The notes beneath the pieces were generated by a model that was not told where the DNA came from, did not search any database, and saw nothing but the letters and a program-made list of their open reading frames with translations. Of a DNA stretch of 64,000 bases, positions 8,749-17,389 are shown piece after piece; positions within the stretch are counted from its first letter, which is position 1, and every line of letters starts with the position of its first letter. The DNA is from Hyphomicrobiales bacterium (GTDB taxonomy: Bacteria; Pseudomonadota; Alphaproteobacteria; Rhizobiales; Devosiaceae), in assembly GCA_900470445.1 (NCBI GenBank), contig UCAU01000012.1, forward strand, positions 1-64,000, read 5' to 3'. The position numbers and the translations under genes were made by a program.

Positions 8749-9818
8749 GCCCGCACCTGTTGCGCCATCGGGCGCCCTTCGCGGTGGCCGAGCCAGGCGG
8801 CGAGATCGCGCAGCCCATCGCGCCAGCCGATGCGCTGCCGCCAGCCCAGTTCGGCCTTCAGCCGGCTGGTTTCGGCGACGAAATAGAGCTGGTCGCCCTC
8901 GCGCCAGGCCTCATGGCGCAGCGTCAGCGGCGTGCCGGTAAGCTGCTGGATTTCGGCCAGCACCATATTGAGGCTGACCGCATTGCGCGGACCGCCGCCC
9001 AGGTTGAAGGCGCGGCCATGCACCTTGGCGATGCTGGCCAACACCGCGCGATAGGCGGCCACCGCGTCGCTGACATGCAGGATATCACGCACCTGCTTGC
9101 CGTCGCCGTAAATGGTGATCGGTTCGCCTCGCAGCGCGCGGATGAGAAAATGCGCAACCCAGCCCTGGTCCTCGGTGCCGAACTGGCGCGGCCCATAGAT
9201 GCAGCTCATCCGCAGCACCGCGGTGGGAATGCCGTAGGAGCGCTGGTAATCGAGCACATATTGGTCGGCGACGCCCTTGGAGCAGCCATAGGGCGTGCAC
9301 AGCTCGAGGCGCCGGTCCTCATTGATGCCGCGCACGCGGATCAATTCGTCTGCCGGGGCATGCCGCCCGTCCAGCTCGAACAGGCGCAGATCGTCCAACC
9401 CGCCATAGACCTTGTTGGTGCTCGAAAAGATCACCGGCGCGCGCCTTCCGGCCTTGCGAACAGCTTCGAGCACATTGAGTGTGCCCCGCGCATTGACGTC
9501 GAAATCCTCAATCGGATCGTGCAGGCTGGTGGTCACGGCAGTCTGCGCCGCCAGATGAAAAACCGCGCTGGCACCGGCAAGCACCGGATCGATGGCCGCT
9601 GGATCGCGGATATCGGCAATGGCCGCCTGCACACGATCGCCGTGCCGCTCGCGCAGCCAATCCAGGTTCTCGCGGACCCCGGCACGGCTCAGATTGTCCA
9701 GCACCGTCACCGCGTCGCCATCGCTAAGCAGCGCATCGGCCAAATTGCTGCCGATAAAGCCCGCGCCGCCGGTTATGACGATCGGACCGTCGAATTTTGT
9801 TGGTGTTGCTTTGGTCAT
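8745..9818 (-). CDS. NAD-dependent epimerase, CDP-paratose/tyvelose epimerase-like
   Basis: This 357-residue extended SDR has the NAD motif GGAGFIGSN and the catalytic tyrosine-lysine pair in PYGCSKGVAD. The strand SSTNKVYGG is a signature seen in CDP-paratose 2-epimerase (TyvE)-like enzymes, and MSCIYGPRQFGTEDQGWVAH fits the same subfamily. The expected chemistry is epimerisation of a nucleotide sugar; the actual base and sugar are unknown. The start at 9818 is in an ATGA overlap with the next gene upstream. It sits in the epimerase-epimerase-glycosyltransferase portion of the operon, which suggests that it makes a donor for one of the four glycosyltransferases. Confidence 0.83.
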   Translation of the reverse strand: MTKATPTKFDGPIVITGGAGFIGSNLADALLSDGDAVTVLDNLSRAGVRENLDWLRERHGDRVQAAIADIRDPAAIDPVLAGASAVFHLAAQTAVTTSLHDPIEDFDVNARGTLNVLEAVRKAGRRAPVIFSSTNKVYGGLDDLRLFELDGRHAPADELIRVRGINEDRRLELCTPYGCSKGVADQYVLDYQRSYGIPTAVLRMSCIYGPRQFGTEDQGWVAHFLIRALRGEPITIYGDGKQVRDILHVSDAVAAYRAVLASIAKVHGRAFNLGGGPRNAVSLNMVLAEIQQLTGTPLTLRHEAWREGDQLYFVAETSRLKAELGWRQRIGWRDGLRDLAAWLGHREGRPMAQQVRA

Positions 9819-10921
9819 GAAACCAAGCCTCGCTCTTCGAGTTGCCGCTTCATCTCCGCACCGCGATCCACCGCCTGCGCCTGCCGCACCCAATCGGCCA
9901 GCTCGTCCAGGCAGTCTTCGAGGCGGAAGCGCGGCTCGAACCCCAACAGGTCGCGCGCCTTGGAAATGTCGGCAAAGCAGTTGCGGATATCGCCGGATCG
10001 CGCCTTGCCCATGATGTCCGGCTCGAGCTGGGGTACGCCCATGGCGCGGGCCAACATGGTGGCCACGTCGGCAATGGCATAGGCATTGCCGCTGCCGATA
10101 TTGATCACATGCCCGGCCGCCTCGCGTTGTTCCAGCGCCAGCCGGAAGGCGCGGGCCACGTCGCGGACATGCACGAAATCTCGCCTTTGCCTGCCATCTT
10201 CAAAGATCATCGGCCGCTGGCCGTTGATCAGCCGGGAGGCGAAATTGGCCAGGACGCCGGTATAGGGATTGGAGAGCGCTTGGCCGGGGCCGAAGACGTT
10301 GAACAGGCGCAGCGCTACGGCGTCCACGCCATAGGCCCCCCCGAAGATCAGCACCGCGCGCTCCTGCGCATATTTGGTAAGCGCGTAGATGGAGGCGAGA
10401 TCGACCGGCTTTTGCTCGTCGGTAGGGGCAGGACCCAGCACAGATCCATCGGGCCCTACCGGATCCCAGCGGCCCGCCTTGATATCGACGCTGCGCCGCC
10501 GCACAGAGTCGATGCTGTCGCCGGCGCTGGTTTGATAGAGTCCCTCGCCATAGACGCTCATCGAGGAGGCCACGACGATGCGGCGCACCGGCATGTCGAT
10601 CATGGCTTCGAGCAGGACGGCAGTGCCCAGATCATTGCCCCCGACATAGCGGGCGATCTCGTACATGGATTGGCCGACCCCCACTTCGGCCGCCAGATGG
10701 ATCACGCCATCAATGCCGTCCAGCGCCTCGACCAGCGCGGCCTTGTCGCGGACATCGGCGCGGATGAGATCGACACCGTCGGGCACCGCGGCGGCGGCAT
10801 CGCTGTGGACCTGGTCGATCAGGCTATCGAGAATGCGAACGCCATAGCCCTGTTCGCGCAATTCTTCTGTGACATGGCGCCCGATAAAACCGCAGCCGCC
10901 GGTGATCAAAATCTGTTTCAT
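9815..10921 (-). CDS. NAD-dependent nucleotide-sugar epimerase/dehydratase
   Basis: This 368-residue extended SDR begins MKQILITGGCGFIGRHV and carries the active-site motif IYALTKYAQE (YxxxK) and the serine-rich strand VASSMSVYGEG. RLFNVFGPGQALSNPYTGV follows, as in UDP-glucose 4-epimerase-like enzymes. The family includes epimerases, 4,6-dehydratases and reductases, and the exact substrate cannot be read. I chose the ATG at 10921, since the longer reading adds 53 residues with no similarity. It is the first gene of the operon that runs down to 2781; the promoter should lie in the 406-base gap upstream. Confidence 0.85.
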   Translation of the reverse strand: MKQILITGGCGFIGRHVTEELREQGYGVRILDSLIDQVHSDAAAAVPDGVDLIRADVRDKAALVEALDGIDGVIHLAAEVGVGQSMYEIARYVGGNDLGTAVLLEAMIDMPVRRIVVASSMSVYGEGLYQTSAGDSIDSVRRRSVDIKAGRWDPVGPDGSVLGPAPTDEQKPVDLASIYALTKYAQERAVLIFGGAYGVDAVALRLFNVFGPGQALSNPYTGVLANFASRLINGQRPMIFEDGRQRRDFVHVRDVARAFRLALEQREAAGHVINIGSGNAYAIADVATMLARAMGVPQLEPDIMGKARSGDIRNCFADISKARDLLGFEPRFRLEDCLDELADWVRQAQAVDRGAEMKRQLEERGLVS

Positions 10922-11327
10922 GATGCCCACTGCAAAGGTAAGTAGCTGCGGTAGTAAGCCTGCGTGCGGGAGCAGGGTTCCGGCTCGGCCCGGCGCTATG
11001 GACCCATGTCCGAGCCAGCAAACGCCGCAAAGCGCAGTGAATCCGTTGCCCCGCCCCTTCTCATGGCTGTTTGCCGGCAATCGGCAGGCGCAAAGCCGCA
11101 GTGGCCGGGGTTTTATCCTGAGTTAAATCGCAGCCTGCTCCCCGCTCGGGACGCAAACCCCCTCGGGCTGGCCATGGAGTCCCTTGCTGTGTGGCCCCAT
11201 GGCAAAATCGCTGCCTCTGCTAGTCCGATCGGCCAGTGTTCCTGCCCGCCGCGCCAAGGAACAAAGCTTTCGCGTGGTGAATTGCTGCTCCAGGCGTTTG
11301 TCACAGACTGGATCGAAGGCGATACCT
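10922..11327. other. Divergent intergenic region between the two glycan operons
   Basis: This 406-base gap separates the minus-strand epimerase operon from the plus-strand ugd operon and must hold promoters for both. I see no protein-coding signal; in-frame extensions of ugd add no family sequence. A GGAAC at about 11260 lacks a matching -10. No convincing sigma-70 hexamer pair stands out. Confidence 0.5.
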
Positions 11328-12689
11328 ATGAAAATCGTAATTTTGGGCGCGGGTTATGTCGGTTTGACCACCAGTGCCTGTCTGGCCGAACTCGGCCATC
11401 AGGTGACGTGTTGCGATATCGATGCCGGCCGGGTGGCCGCGCTGAACCGCGCCGAAACCCCGATCTACGAGCCGGGCTTGGGCGATCTCATCAAGGCCCA
11501 GATGCAGGCCGGAAGGTTGGCCTTTGCATGCGACGCCAAACAGGCGGTCGGCACGGCAAACGCGGTGTTCCTCGCGGTAGGCACGCCCTCGAGCGAAGAT
11601 GGCGATATCGATCTCTCCTATGTCGAGGCCGCCGCCACCGACATTGCGTCTTGCCTGTCGGAGGGTGCGGTGCTTGTGGTCAAATCCACCGTGGTCGCGG
11701 GAACGGCGCAGCGGCTGAAACGGCTGGTCGATACGCGGCGCGGCCGTGACGATATTGCGGTGGCCTCCAATCCCGAATTCCTGCGCGAAGGCTCGGCCAT
11801 CGAGGACTTCCTGCATGCCGACCGTATCATTATCGGCGTCGATGATGCGCAGTCCGAGGCATTGCTGCGCACGCTCTACCGCCCCCTGACCCGGGCCGGG
11901 GTGCCATTGCTGGCGACGCGCACCGTCAATGCCGAACTGATCAAATATGCGGCCAACGCCATGCTGGCGCTCAAGATCGGCTTCATCAACGACGTGGCCG
12001 ACCTGTGCGAGGCGCTGGGCGGGGATGTAAAGGCCGTGGCCGACGGCATCGGCCGCGATCATCGGATCGGCACCGCCTTTCTGGCCGCCGGCCCCGGTTT
12101 TGGCGGCTCATGCTTCCCCAAGGATACCCGCGCCTTTGCCAGCACCGGGCGGCGATATGGCCGGCCCCAGCCTCTGATCGAAGCGCTTATCGAAGGCAAT
12201 GAAGCGCGCAAGGGTGCACTGGCCCAAAGGATCATCCACGCCGCGCCCCGGCATGGCCGCGTGGCTATTCTGGGCACCAGTTTCAAGGCGAATACCGACG
12301 ATGTCCGTGAGGCAGCGGCGCTGACCATCGTGCCGCGACTGATCGAGGCGGGATTGGAGGTACATGCCCACGATCCCCAACCTGGGGCCGCCAAGCGCCT
12401 GCTGGCCGCTGCCCATTGGCATGATACTGCGCTGGCCGCGACCCGCGACGCCGATGTCGCGGTGATCCTCACCGAATGGGACGAATACCGCACGCTCGAT
12501 CTGACGCAGCTTGCCCGGGCGATGCGCGGCCGGTTGCTGCTCGATTTCCGCAATATCGTTGTAGCGCAGGAGGCCGCCCGCGCGGGGCTGGATTACCAGG
12601 GCCTTGGCCTTCCCGCGGCGCCATCCGCCCAGATCAGGCGCGGGCAGGGCGCCGCAGGCAGCCTGCGCGTCGCCGCCTCACCCGCATGA
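11328..12689 (+). CDS. ugd: UDP-glucose 6-dehydrogenase
   Basis: This 453-residue enzyme oxidises UDP-glucose to UDP-glucuronate with two NAD. The Rossmann start is [20 protein letters not shown], followed by [15 protein letters not shown]. The catalytic Cys262 lies in [13 protein letters not shown], and the C-terminal UDP-binding region has [18 protein letters not shown]. The length is usual for bacterial Ugd. GAAGG lies about 12 bases before the ATG. It heads a plus-strand operon running to 17389. Its product is the expected substrate of the decarboxylase-like enzyme at 3304, which links the two divergent operons. GDP-mannose dehydrogenase is less likely from the active-site surroundings. 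Confidence 0.92.
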   Translation: MKIVILGAGYVGLTTSACLAELGHQVTCCDIDAGRVAALNRAETPIYEPGLGDLIKAQMQAGRLAFACDAKQAVGTANAVFLAVGTPSSEDGDIDLSYVEAAATDIASCLSEGAVLVVKSTVVAGTAQRLKRLVDTRRGRDDIAVASNPEFLREGSAIEDFLHADRIIIGVDDAQSEALLRTLYRPLTRAGVPLLATRTVNAELIKYAANAMLALKIGFINDVADLCEALGGDVKAVADGIGRDHRIGTAFLAAGPGFGGSCFPKDTRAFASTGRRYGRPQPLIEALIEGNEARKGALAQRIIHAAPRHGRVAILGTSFKANTDDVREAAALTIVPRLIEAGLEVHAHDPQPGAAKRLLAAAHWHDTALAATRDADVAVILTEWDEYRTLDLTQLARAMRGRLLLDFRNIVVAQEAARAGLDYQGLGLPAAPSAQIRRGQGAAGSLRVAASPA

Positions 12690-12705
12690 CCGAAGGAGCA
12701 TTATC

Positions 12706-12969
12706 ATGAGCAGTTCCAACACTACGACCAGCCACGACGACATCCGCAAGTGGGCCGAGGCACGCGATGGCCGCCCCGCCAAGGTGGATACCGGGGGCAA
12801 GGGCGGTATCCTGCGCATCGATTTTGGCGAGCCTGAGGATAATCTGGAAGAAATCTCCTGGGACGAGTTCTTCCAGATTTTCGACGAGAACAAGCTGGCC
12901 TTTCTCTACCAGGACCAGACCAGCGACGGCGGCGAGAGCCGCTTCAATAAATTCGTCAATCGCGATTGA
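12706..12969 (+). CDS. Small conserved acidic protein, function unknown
   Basis: This 87-residue acidic, soluble protein has a strong ribosome site (AAGGAG). Recognisable stretches are [31 protein letters not shown] and [20 protein letters not shown]. Short proteins of this type occur in many Hyphomicrobiales and are sometimes labelled as branching-enzyme-related, without evidence from the sequence. It lies 16 bases after ugd and 11 before the dehydrogenase, so it is co-transcribed with glycan genes. No catalytic motif is visible. Confidence 0.78.
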   Translation: MSSSNTTTSHDDIRKWAEARDGRPAKVDTGGKGGILRIDFGEPEDNLEEISWDEFFQIFDENKLAFLYQDQTSDGGESRFNKFVNRD

Positions 12970-12980
12970 GGGGCGGCGCC

Positions 12981-13967
12981 ATGAACCGTGCCGTTTTCCC
13001 CGCCGAACAGTTGCAGGCCGCCGTGGTAACCGGACCAGGCCTGTTCCGGATCGAGACCCATGAGCTGCCCCTGCCGGGGCCTGACCAGGTTCGCATCCGG
13101 CTCCAAGGTTGTGGCGTCTGTGCGTCCAATCTCACCCCATGGGCAGGACCGGACTGGATGAAATTTCCCACCGAACCGGGCGGGCTGGGCCATGAAGGCT
13201 GGGGCATTATCGACGCCGTGGGAGAGGCCGTGACTGATCTAGCTCTCGGCGATCGCGTCGCCACGCTGTCCTATCACAGCTATGCCAGCCACGACATTGC
13301 CGAGGCCGATGCCGTGGTCAAACTGCCGCCCGAGCTGGACGACATGCCGTTTCCCGGCGAGCCACTGGGTTGCGCGATGAATATCTTCAAGCGCGCCGGA
13401 ATTTCCCCTGGCCAGACCGTCGCTATCGTCGGCATCGGCTTTTTGGGCGCGCTGCTGACGCAATTGGCAATTGCCACCGGCGCCCGCGTCATTGCCATTG
13501 CCCGCCGGCCGTTCGCGCTGGATCTGGCCGACAGACTGGGCGCCGAGCACACCATTGCCATGCAGGATCACTGGCGGATCATCGAGCAGGTCAAGGAACT
13601 GACCGGCGGGCAGTTCTGCGACCGGGTCATCGAGGCCACCGGCAAGCAATGGCCACTCGATCTTGCTGCCGAACTCACGCGCGAACGCGGCCGGCTGGTC
13701 ATCGCCGGCTATCATCAGGATGGCCCGCGCCAGGTCAATATGCAGCTGTGGAACTGGCGGGGCCTGGATGTGATCAATGCGCATGAACGCGATCCGGCAA
13801 TCTATGCCCAAGGCGTGCGCGAGGCGATTGCCGCGGTGGCCGATGGCCGGCTCGATCCGGTGCCGCTCTATACTCACCGTTGCGGGCTGGACCAGCTCGA
13901 TGCAGCGCTCAATGCCACGCGGGACCGGCCCGATGGCTTCCTCAAGGCACTGGTGCTTTATCCATGA
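12981..13967 (+). CDS. Zinc-type medium-chain alcohol/polyol dehydrogenase
   Basis: This 328-residue MDR protein has the catalytic zinc ligand region GCGVCASNL and GHEGWGIIDAVGEAV. The NAD(P) site is AIVGIGFLGALLTQLAIATGA. The lobe that normally carries the four structural zinc cysteines is absent, giving a shorter protein, as in some sorbitol- or threonine-dehydrogenase relatives. GAGGGGCGG precedes the ATG at 12981. The stop codon overlaps the start of the next gene by 4 bases (ATGA). The pairing of an MDR and a Gfo/Idh/MocA enzyme is often seen for oxidation and reduction of sugars or inositols, but no substrate can be assigned. Confidence 0.85.
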   Translation: MNRAVFPAEQLQAAVVTGPGLFRIETHELPLPGPDQVRIRLQGCGVCASNLTPWAGPDWMKFPTEPGGLGHEGWGIIDAVGEAVTDLALGDRVATLSYHSYASHDIAEADAVVKLPPELDDMPFPGEPLGCAMNIFKRAGISPGQTVAIVGIGFLGALLTQLAIATGARVIAIARRPFALDLADRLGAEHTIAMQDHWRIIEQVKELTGGQFCDRVIEATGKQWPLDLAAELTRERGRLVIAGYHQDGPRQVNMQLWNWRGLDVINAHERDPAIYAQGVREAIAAVADGRLDPVPLYTHRCGLDQLDAALNATRDRPDGFLKALVLYP

Positions 13968-14977
13968 TGCTGGCTACAGATTCTGTGCGCGCCAGCGCGC
14001 CGCGTGTGGGCTTTCTCGGCACCGGCCGCATCGGCCTGATCCGCATGCGCTCGCTGGTGGAAGACGGCCTGGTCGTTCCGGCGATGATTTCCGATCCGTC
14101 GCCCGCCATGGTGGACGCGGCCCGGGAGCTGGCGCCGGATGCCATGGTCGCGGCGTCGCTGGACGAGATGCTGGAACATGATCTCGATGGGCTGGTCATC
14201 GCCACGCCCAGTGCGCTGCATGCCGAGCAGTCCATCCGGGCGCTGGAGCGTGGCCTTGCGGTCTTCTGCCAGAAGCCGCTCGGTCGCACGCAAGCCGAGG
14301 TGGCGTCAGTGGTGGCTGCTGCGCGCCAAGCGGATCGGGTGCTGGGGGTGGATCTGTCCTACCGCCATACTGAGGGCATGCGGCAGATCCGCGATCTGGT
14401 TCAATCCGGCGCGCTGGGGGAGGTCTTCGCGGCCGATCTGGTGTTTCATAACGCCTATGGACCGGACAAGCCGTGGTTTTTCGACAAGGCGCTGTCCGGC
14501 GGCGGTTGCGTCATGGATCTGGGCGTGCATCTGGTCGATCTGGCTTTGTGGACGCTGGGTTTTCCAGACGTGACTTCGGTTACCGGCCACCTGTTCAGCC
14601 GGGGCGCACCGATCGCCCGTGACGGCGATACGGTCGAGGATTTCGCCACAGCCACGCTTACTCTGGCGACCGGAACGGTAATTCGTATCTCCTGCTCATG
14701 GCACCTGCATGCTGGCCGCGACGCGGTCATCGGCGCCGATTTTTACGGCACCAAGGGTGGCGCCAGCATGGCCAATGTGCGGGGGTCCTTCCTCGATTTT
14801 GCCGCCTATCACCACAGCGGCACGAGCAGCGTGGCGCTATCCGCACCGCCCGACGCCTGGCCCGGCCGGGCGGCCACGGCTTGGGCAAACCAGCTCCGTT
14901 CTGGTGGTGGCTTCGATGCGGCGGCCGAGGATTTCACCATCGTGGCCGACGTGCTCGACCGCATCTATGCGCGGTAA
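13964..14977 (+). CDS. Gfo/Idh/MocA family oxidoreductase
   Basis: This protein of about 338 residues has an N-terminal Rossmann fold GFLGTGRIGLIRM. It has the family motif CQKPLGRT, with glutamine in place of the usual glutamate of EKP, and a GGGCVMDLGVHLVDLALW motif carrying the catalytic histidine. Members act on sugars, sugar acids or inositols with NAD(P). Two ATG codons (13964 and 13967) are possible; the first lies in the ATGA overlap with the MDR gene. The presence of an inositol-phosphate synthase 5 kb away makes an inositol-like substrate attractive, but this is inference. The enzyme probably prepares a modified sugar for the cluster product. Confidence 0.85.
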   Translation: MMLATDSVRASAPRVGFLGTGRIGLIRMRSLVEDGLVVPAMISDPSPAMVDAARELAPDAMVAASLDEMLEHDLDGLVIATPSALHAEQSIRALERGLAVFCQKPLGRTQAEVASVVAAARQADRVLGVDLSYRHTEGMRQIRDLVQSGALGEVFAADLVFHNAYGPDKPWFFDKALSGGGCVMDLGVHLVDLALWTLGFPDVTSVTGHLFSRGAPIARDGDTVEDFATATLTLATGTVIRISCSWHLHAGRDAVIGADFYGTKGGASMANVRGSFLDFAAYHHSGTSSVALSAPPDAWPGRAATAWANQLRSGGGFDAAAEDFTIVADVLDRIYAR

Positions 14978-14982
14978 TCCGC

Positions 14983-16032
14983 ATGACCCCGCCCCAGCGC
15001 ATCGGCGTACTGACCTTTCACCGCTGCATCAATTACGGCTCCTATTGGCAGGCAAGATGCCTCGTTGAAGGGCTGCGTGAACGCGGCCATGACGCAGTGC
15101 TACTCGACCACCAATCGAGCCGCATCAACCTGGCCGAGTGGCGCTGCGCCCTGCGGCCCATTCCCGAGGCGCCGCGGGACGCTCGTTATCGGATCAAGAC
15201 GCGCAAATTCTTCGCCGCCTTCGAGGCGCTGCCGCTGTCGCGACCCTTTCCATTGCAGGCGCCGGAACAGAGCGAGCCATACGATCTGGTGCTGGTGGGT
15301 AGCGACGAAGTGTGGAATCTCAGCCACCCCTGGTATGGGGGCAAGGCGCTGTTCTATGGCGAAGGCCTCCGGACCGGCCGGATCGCCGCCTATGCGGCAA
15401 GTTTTGGCAATCAATCGGGCGCGCTGGACCCATACTGGTCCGCGCAATTGAGCCGGTTCGACGCGATATCGGTGCGAGACCGCAATTCGCAGGACATTGT
15501 CGAAACCGCGCTCGGCATGCGGCCGCCACTGGTGCTCGATCCCGTTCTGCAGTTCGCCCATCTCGTGCCGAAGGCGGCTGTAGACGAACGGCCATATGCG
15601 CTCGTCTACGGTCATGGTTTTCCGGATTGGCTGATCCGGGCGGTGACGGGCTGGGCGCAGCGGCGCGATCTGCAACTGCTCAGCGTGGGTTATGACAATC
15701 CCTGGGCCGACATGCAGCGCATCGATGCCGGCCCGCTTGAATTCGCTGCCCTGATGGCCGGTGCGGCGGCGGTCATCACCAACTTCTTCCACGGCTGCGT
15801 CTTCGCAGTGATCAACGGCAAGCCCTTTGCCACCGCGCCCTCGGACTATCGCTTCAACAAGGTGCGCGACCTCGTCGCAGCTTTGGGGGCCGAGGCGCAT
15901 ATGGTGTCGGAAAGCGCCGATGAGTGTCGCTATGACCATATCCTGACGCAGCCTCTCGATCCGCATATCGCGCGCCGCATTGCCGAGATGCGGGCCGAGT
16001 CGGGGGCCTATCTAGATGCCGTCCTCGCCTGA
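14983..16032 (+). CDS. Polysaccharide pyruvyl transferase family protein
   Basis: This 349-residue protein matches the polysaccharide pyruvyl transferase family (PF04230, CsaB/WcaK-like). Evidence is the start IGVLTFHRCINYGSYWQ, the motif VLVGSDEVWN, and the later ITNFFHGCVFAVINGKPF. Related enzymes add a ketal-pyruvate from phosphoenolpyruvate to sugars of capsules, exopolysaccharides or cell-wall polymers. It starts 5 bases after the oxidoreductase stop. The 17-base overlap with the next gene suggests coupled translation and a joint role. Confidence 0.87.
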   Translation: MTPPQRIGVLTFHRCINYGSYWQARCLVEGLRERGHDAVLLDHQSSRINLAEWRCALRPIPEAPRDARYRIKTRKFFAAFEALPLSRPFPLQAPEQSEPYDLVLVGSDEVWNLSHPWYGGKALFYGEGLRTGRIAAYAASFGNQSGALDPYWSAQLSRFDAISVRDRNSQDIVETALGMRPPLVLDPVLQFAHLVPKAAVDERPYALVYGHGFPDWLIRAVTGWAQRRDLQLLSVGYDNPWADMQRIDAGPLEFAALMAGAAAVITNFFHGCVFAVINGKPFATAPSDYRFNKVRDLVAALGAEAHMVSESADECRYDHILTQPLDPHIARRIAEMRAESGAYLDAVLA

Positions 16033-17389
16033 AATCGCGATCAGTCCGCGCCAGATTATCGAATCTGGCATGTGCATCGGCTGCGGCGCCTGTGCGGCGG
16101 GATCGAACACTCATATGGCGCTGGACGCTTATGGCCAGTTCAAGCCCGCCGGTTCCGGCACAAGGGATCGCAGCGCGGCATTCGGCCGGATTTGCCCTTT
16201 TTCGCCTGCTGCGTCCAATGAGGATGAGCTGGCTTCCCGGCGCTTTGCCGCCACCCCGCAAGTCGATGCTCGCCTCGGCTATTTCAACGCCGCCTATGTC
16301 GGCGCGGTGGCGGAGGGCGGCTATCGGCAGAACGGCAGTTCGGGCGGCATGGTCAGCTGGGTTGCCGCCGAATTGCTGCGGCGCGGCCTGGTCGACGGCG
16401 TGGCGCATGTACGGTCCGCCACGGACGGTTTGCATTTCCGCTATGCCATCTCCCGCACCGCCGACGATATCCTTGCCGGGGCCAAATCCCGCTACTACCC
16501 CGTCGAGCTCTCGGGCATTCTTGCTGAAATCCGGACCGTGCCGGGGCGCTATGCCATTGTCGGCATTCCCTGCTTCATCAAGGCGGTCCATCTGCTGCGG
16601 GCGGAAGATGCGATCCTGCGCGAGCGCATCGCCTATACGCTGGGCCTGTTCTGCGGCCATATGAAAAGCGCCCGATTGGTCGAGAGCTTTGCCTGGCAGA
16701 TGCACACCGTGTCCCAAGCGGTCGCCCGGCCCGAATTCCGGCTCAAGGGGCCGGAACGGCCCGCCAATTGGTATACGGCGCAACTGACGCTGAGGGATGG
16801 CGAGGTGCGACAGCAGGATTGGTCTCACCTTGCCGATGGCGATTGGGGCGCCGGCTTCTTCCAGAACTCCGCCTGCAATTCGTGCGACGATGTCATGGCG
16901 GAAACCGCCGATATCTCTTTCGGCGATGCCTGGGTGGAGCCCTATTCATCCGATTGGCGCGGCACCAATGTGGTCGTGGTTCGCACGCCCGAGCTGCACG
17001 ACATCGTGCAAGCCGGCATTGCCCAAGGCAGGCTGGAGCTGAGCCGGGTTGATGCCGACTATGTCGCCGCCACGCAGGCGGCCGGCCTGCGCCAGCGCCG
17101 CGAAGGTCTGGCCTATCGCCTGACCTGGCGCCGCCGGGGCCTCAGGCCGCGCAAACGTGTGGCGCCAAGCAACGCTCTGCCCTTCCGCCGCAAGCTGATC
17201 TACCGTCTGCGCTACGCCATCAGCGCTTGGAGCCATTCCATGTTTCGGCTGGCGCGCTGGCAGCATGCGCCCGTGATTTACCTGAGCTGGGCTCGCGCCG
17301 CCTTACGCCTCTATCACGGCCTCGCTTATGGCCGGGGCAGAATGGGCGCCGTGGCGCGCTGGTTGTGGCTGACCACCCGCAACGACTAG
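16016..17389 (+). CDS. FrhB/FdhB-type Fe-S flavoprotein paired with pyruvyl transferase
   Basis: This 457-residue protein resembles coenzyme F420 hydrogenase/dehydrogenase beta subunits. The N-terminal cluster motif is CIGCGACAAGS, and a substrate or flavin region carries QNGSSGGMVSW. VGIPCFIKAVHLLR and later NSACNSCDDVMAETADI supply more conserved cysteines, and the stretch ISFGDAWVEPY is family-typical. Such proteins often accompany pyruvyl transferases in polysaccharide loci and do not require F420. A basic C-terminal tail of about 90 residues follows. The ATG at 16016 lies inside the upstream gene. The stop codon interlocks with the convergent glycosidase gene at CTAG. It probably reduces a sugar or ketal intermediate, but this is not shown. 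Confidence 0.84.
   Translation: MPSSPEIAISPRQIIESGMCIGCGACAAGSNTHMALDAYGQFKPAGSGTRDRSAAFGRICPFSPAASNEDELASRRFAATPQVDARLGYFNAAYVGAVAEGGYRQNGSSGGMVSWVAAELLRRGLVDGVAHVRSATDGLHFRYAISRTADDILAGAKSRYYPVELSGILAEIRTVPGRYAIVGIPCFIKAVHLLRAEDAILRERIAYTLGLFCGHMKSARLVESFAWQMHTVSQAVARPEFRLKGPERPANWYTAQLTLRDGEVRQQDWSHLADGDWGAGFFQNSACNSCDDVMAETADISFGDAWVEPYSSDWRGTNVVVVRTPELHDIVQAGIAQGRLELSRVDADYVAATQAAGLRQRREGLAYRLTWRRRGLRPRKRVAPSNALPFRRKLIYRLRYAISAWSHSMFRLARWQHAPVIYLSWARAALRLYHGLAYGRGRMGAVARWLWLTTRND

Noticed and set aside
11259..11290. GGAAC element upstream of ugd as an EcfG promoter
   Set aside because: No GTT at 16-18 bases downstream.
11184..11327. 48-residue N-terminal extension of ugd
   Set aside because: No Rossmann sequence is in it; the ribosome site favours 11328.
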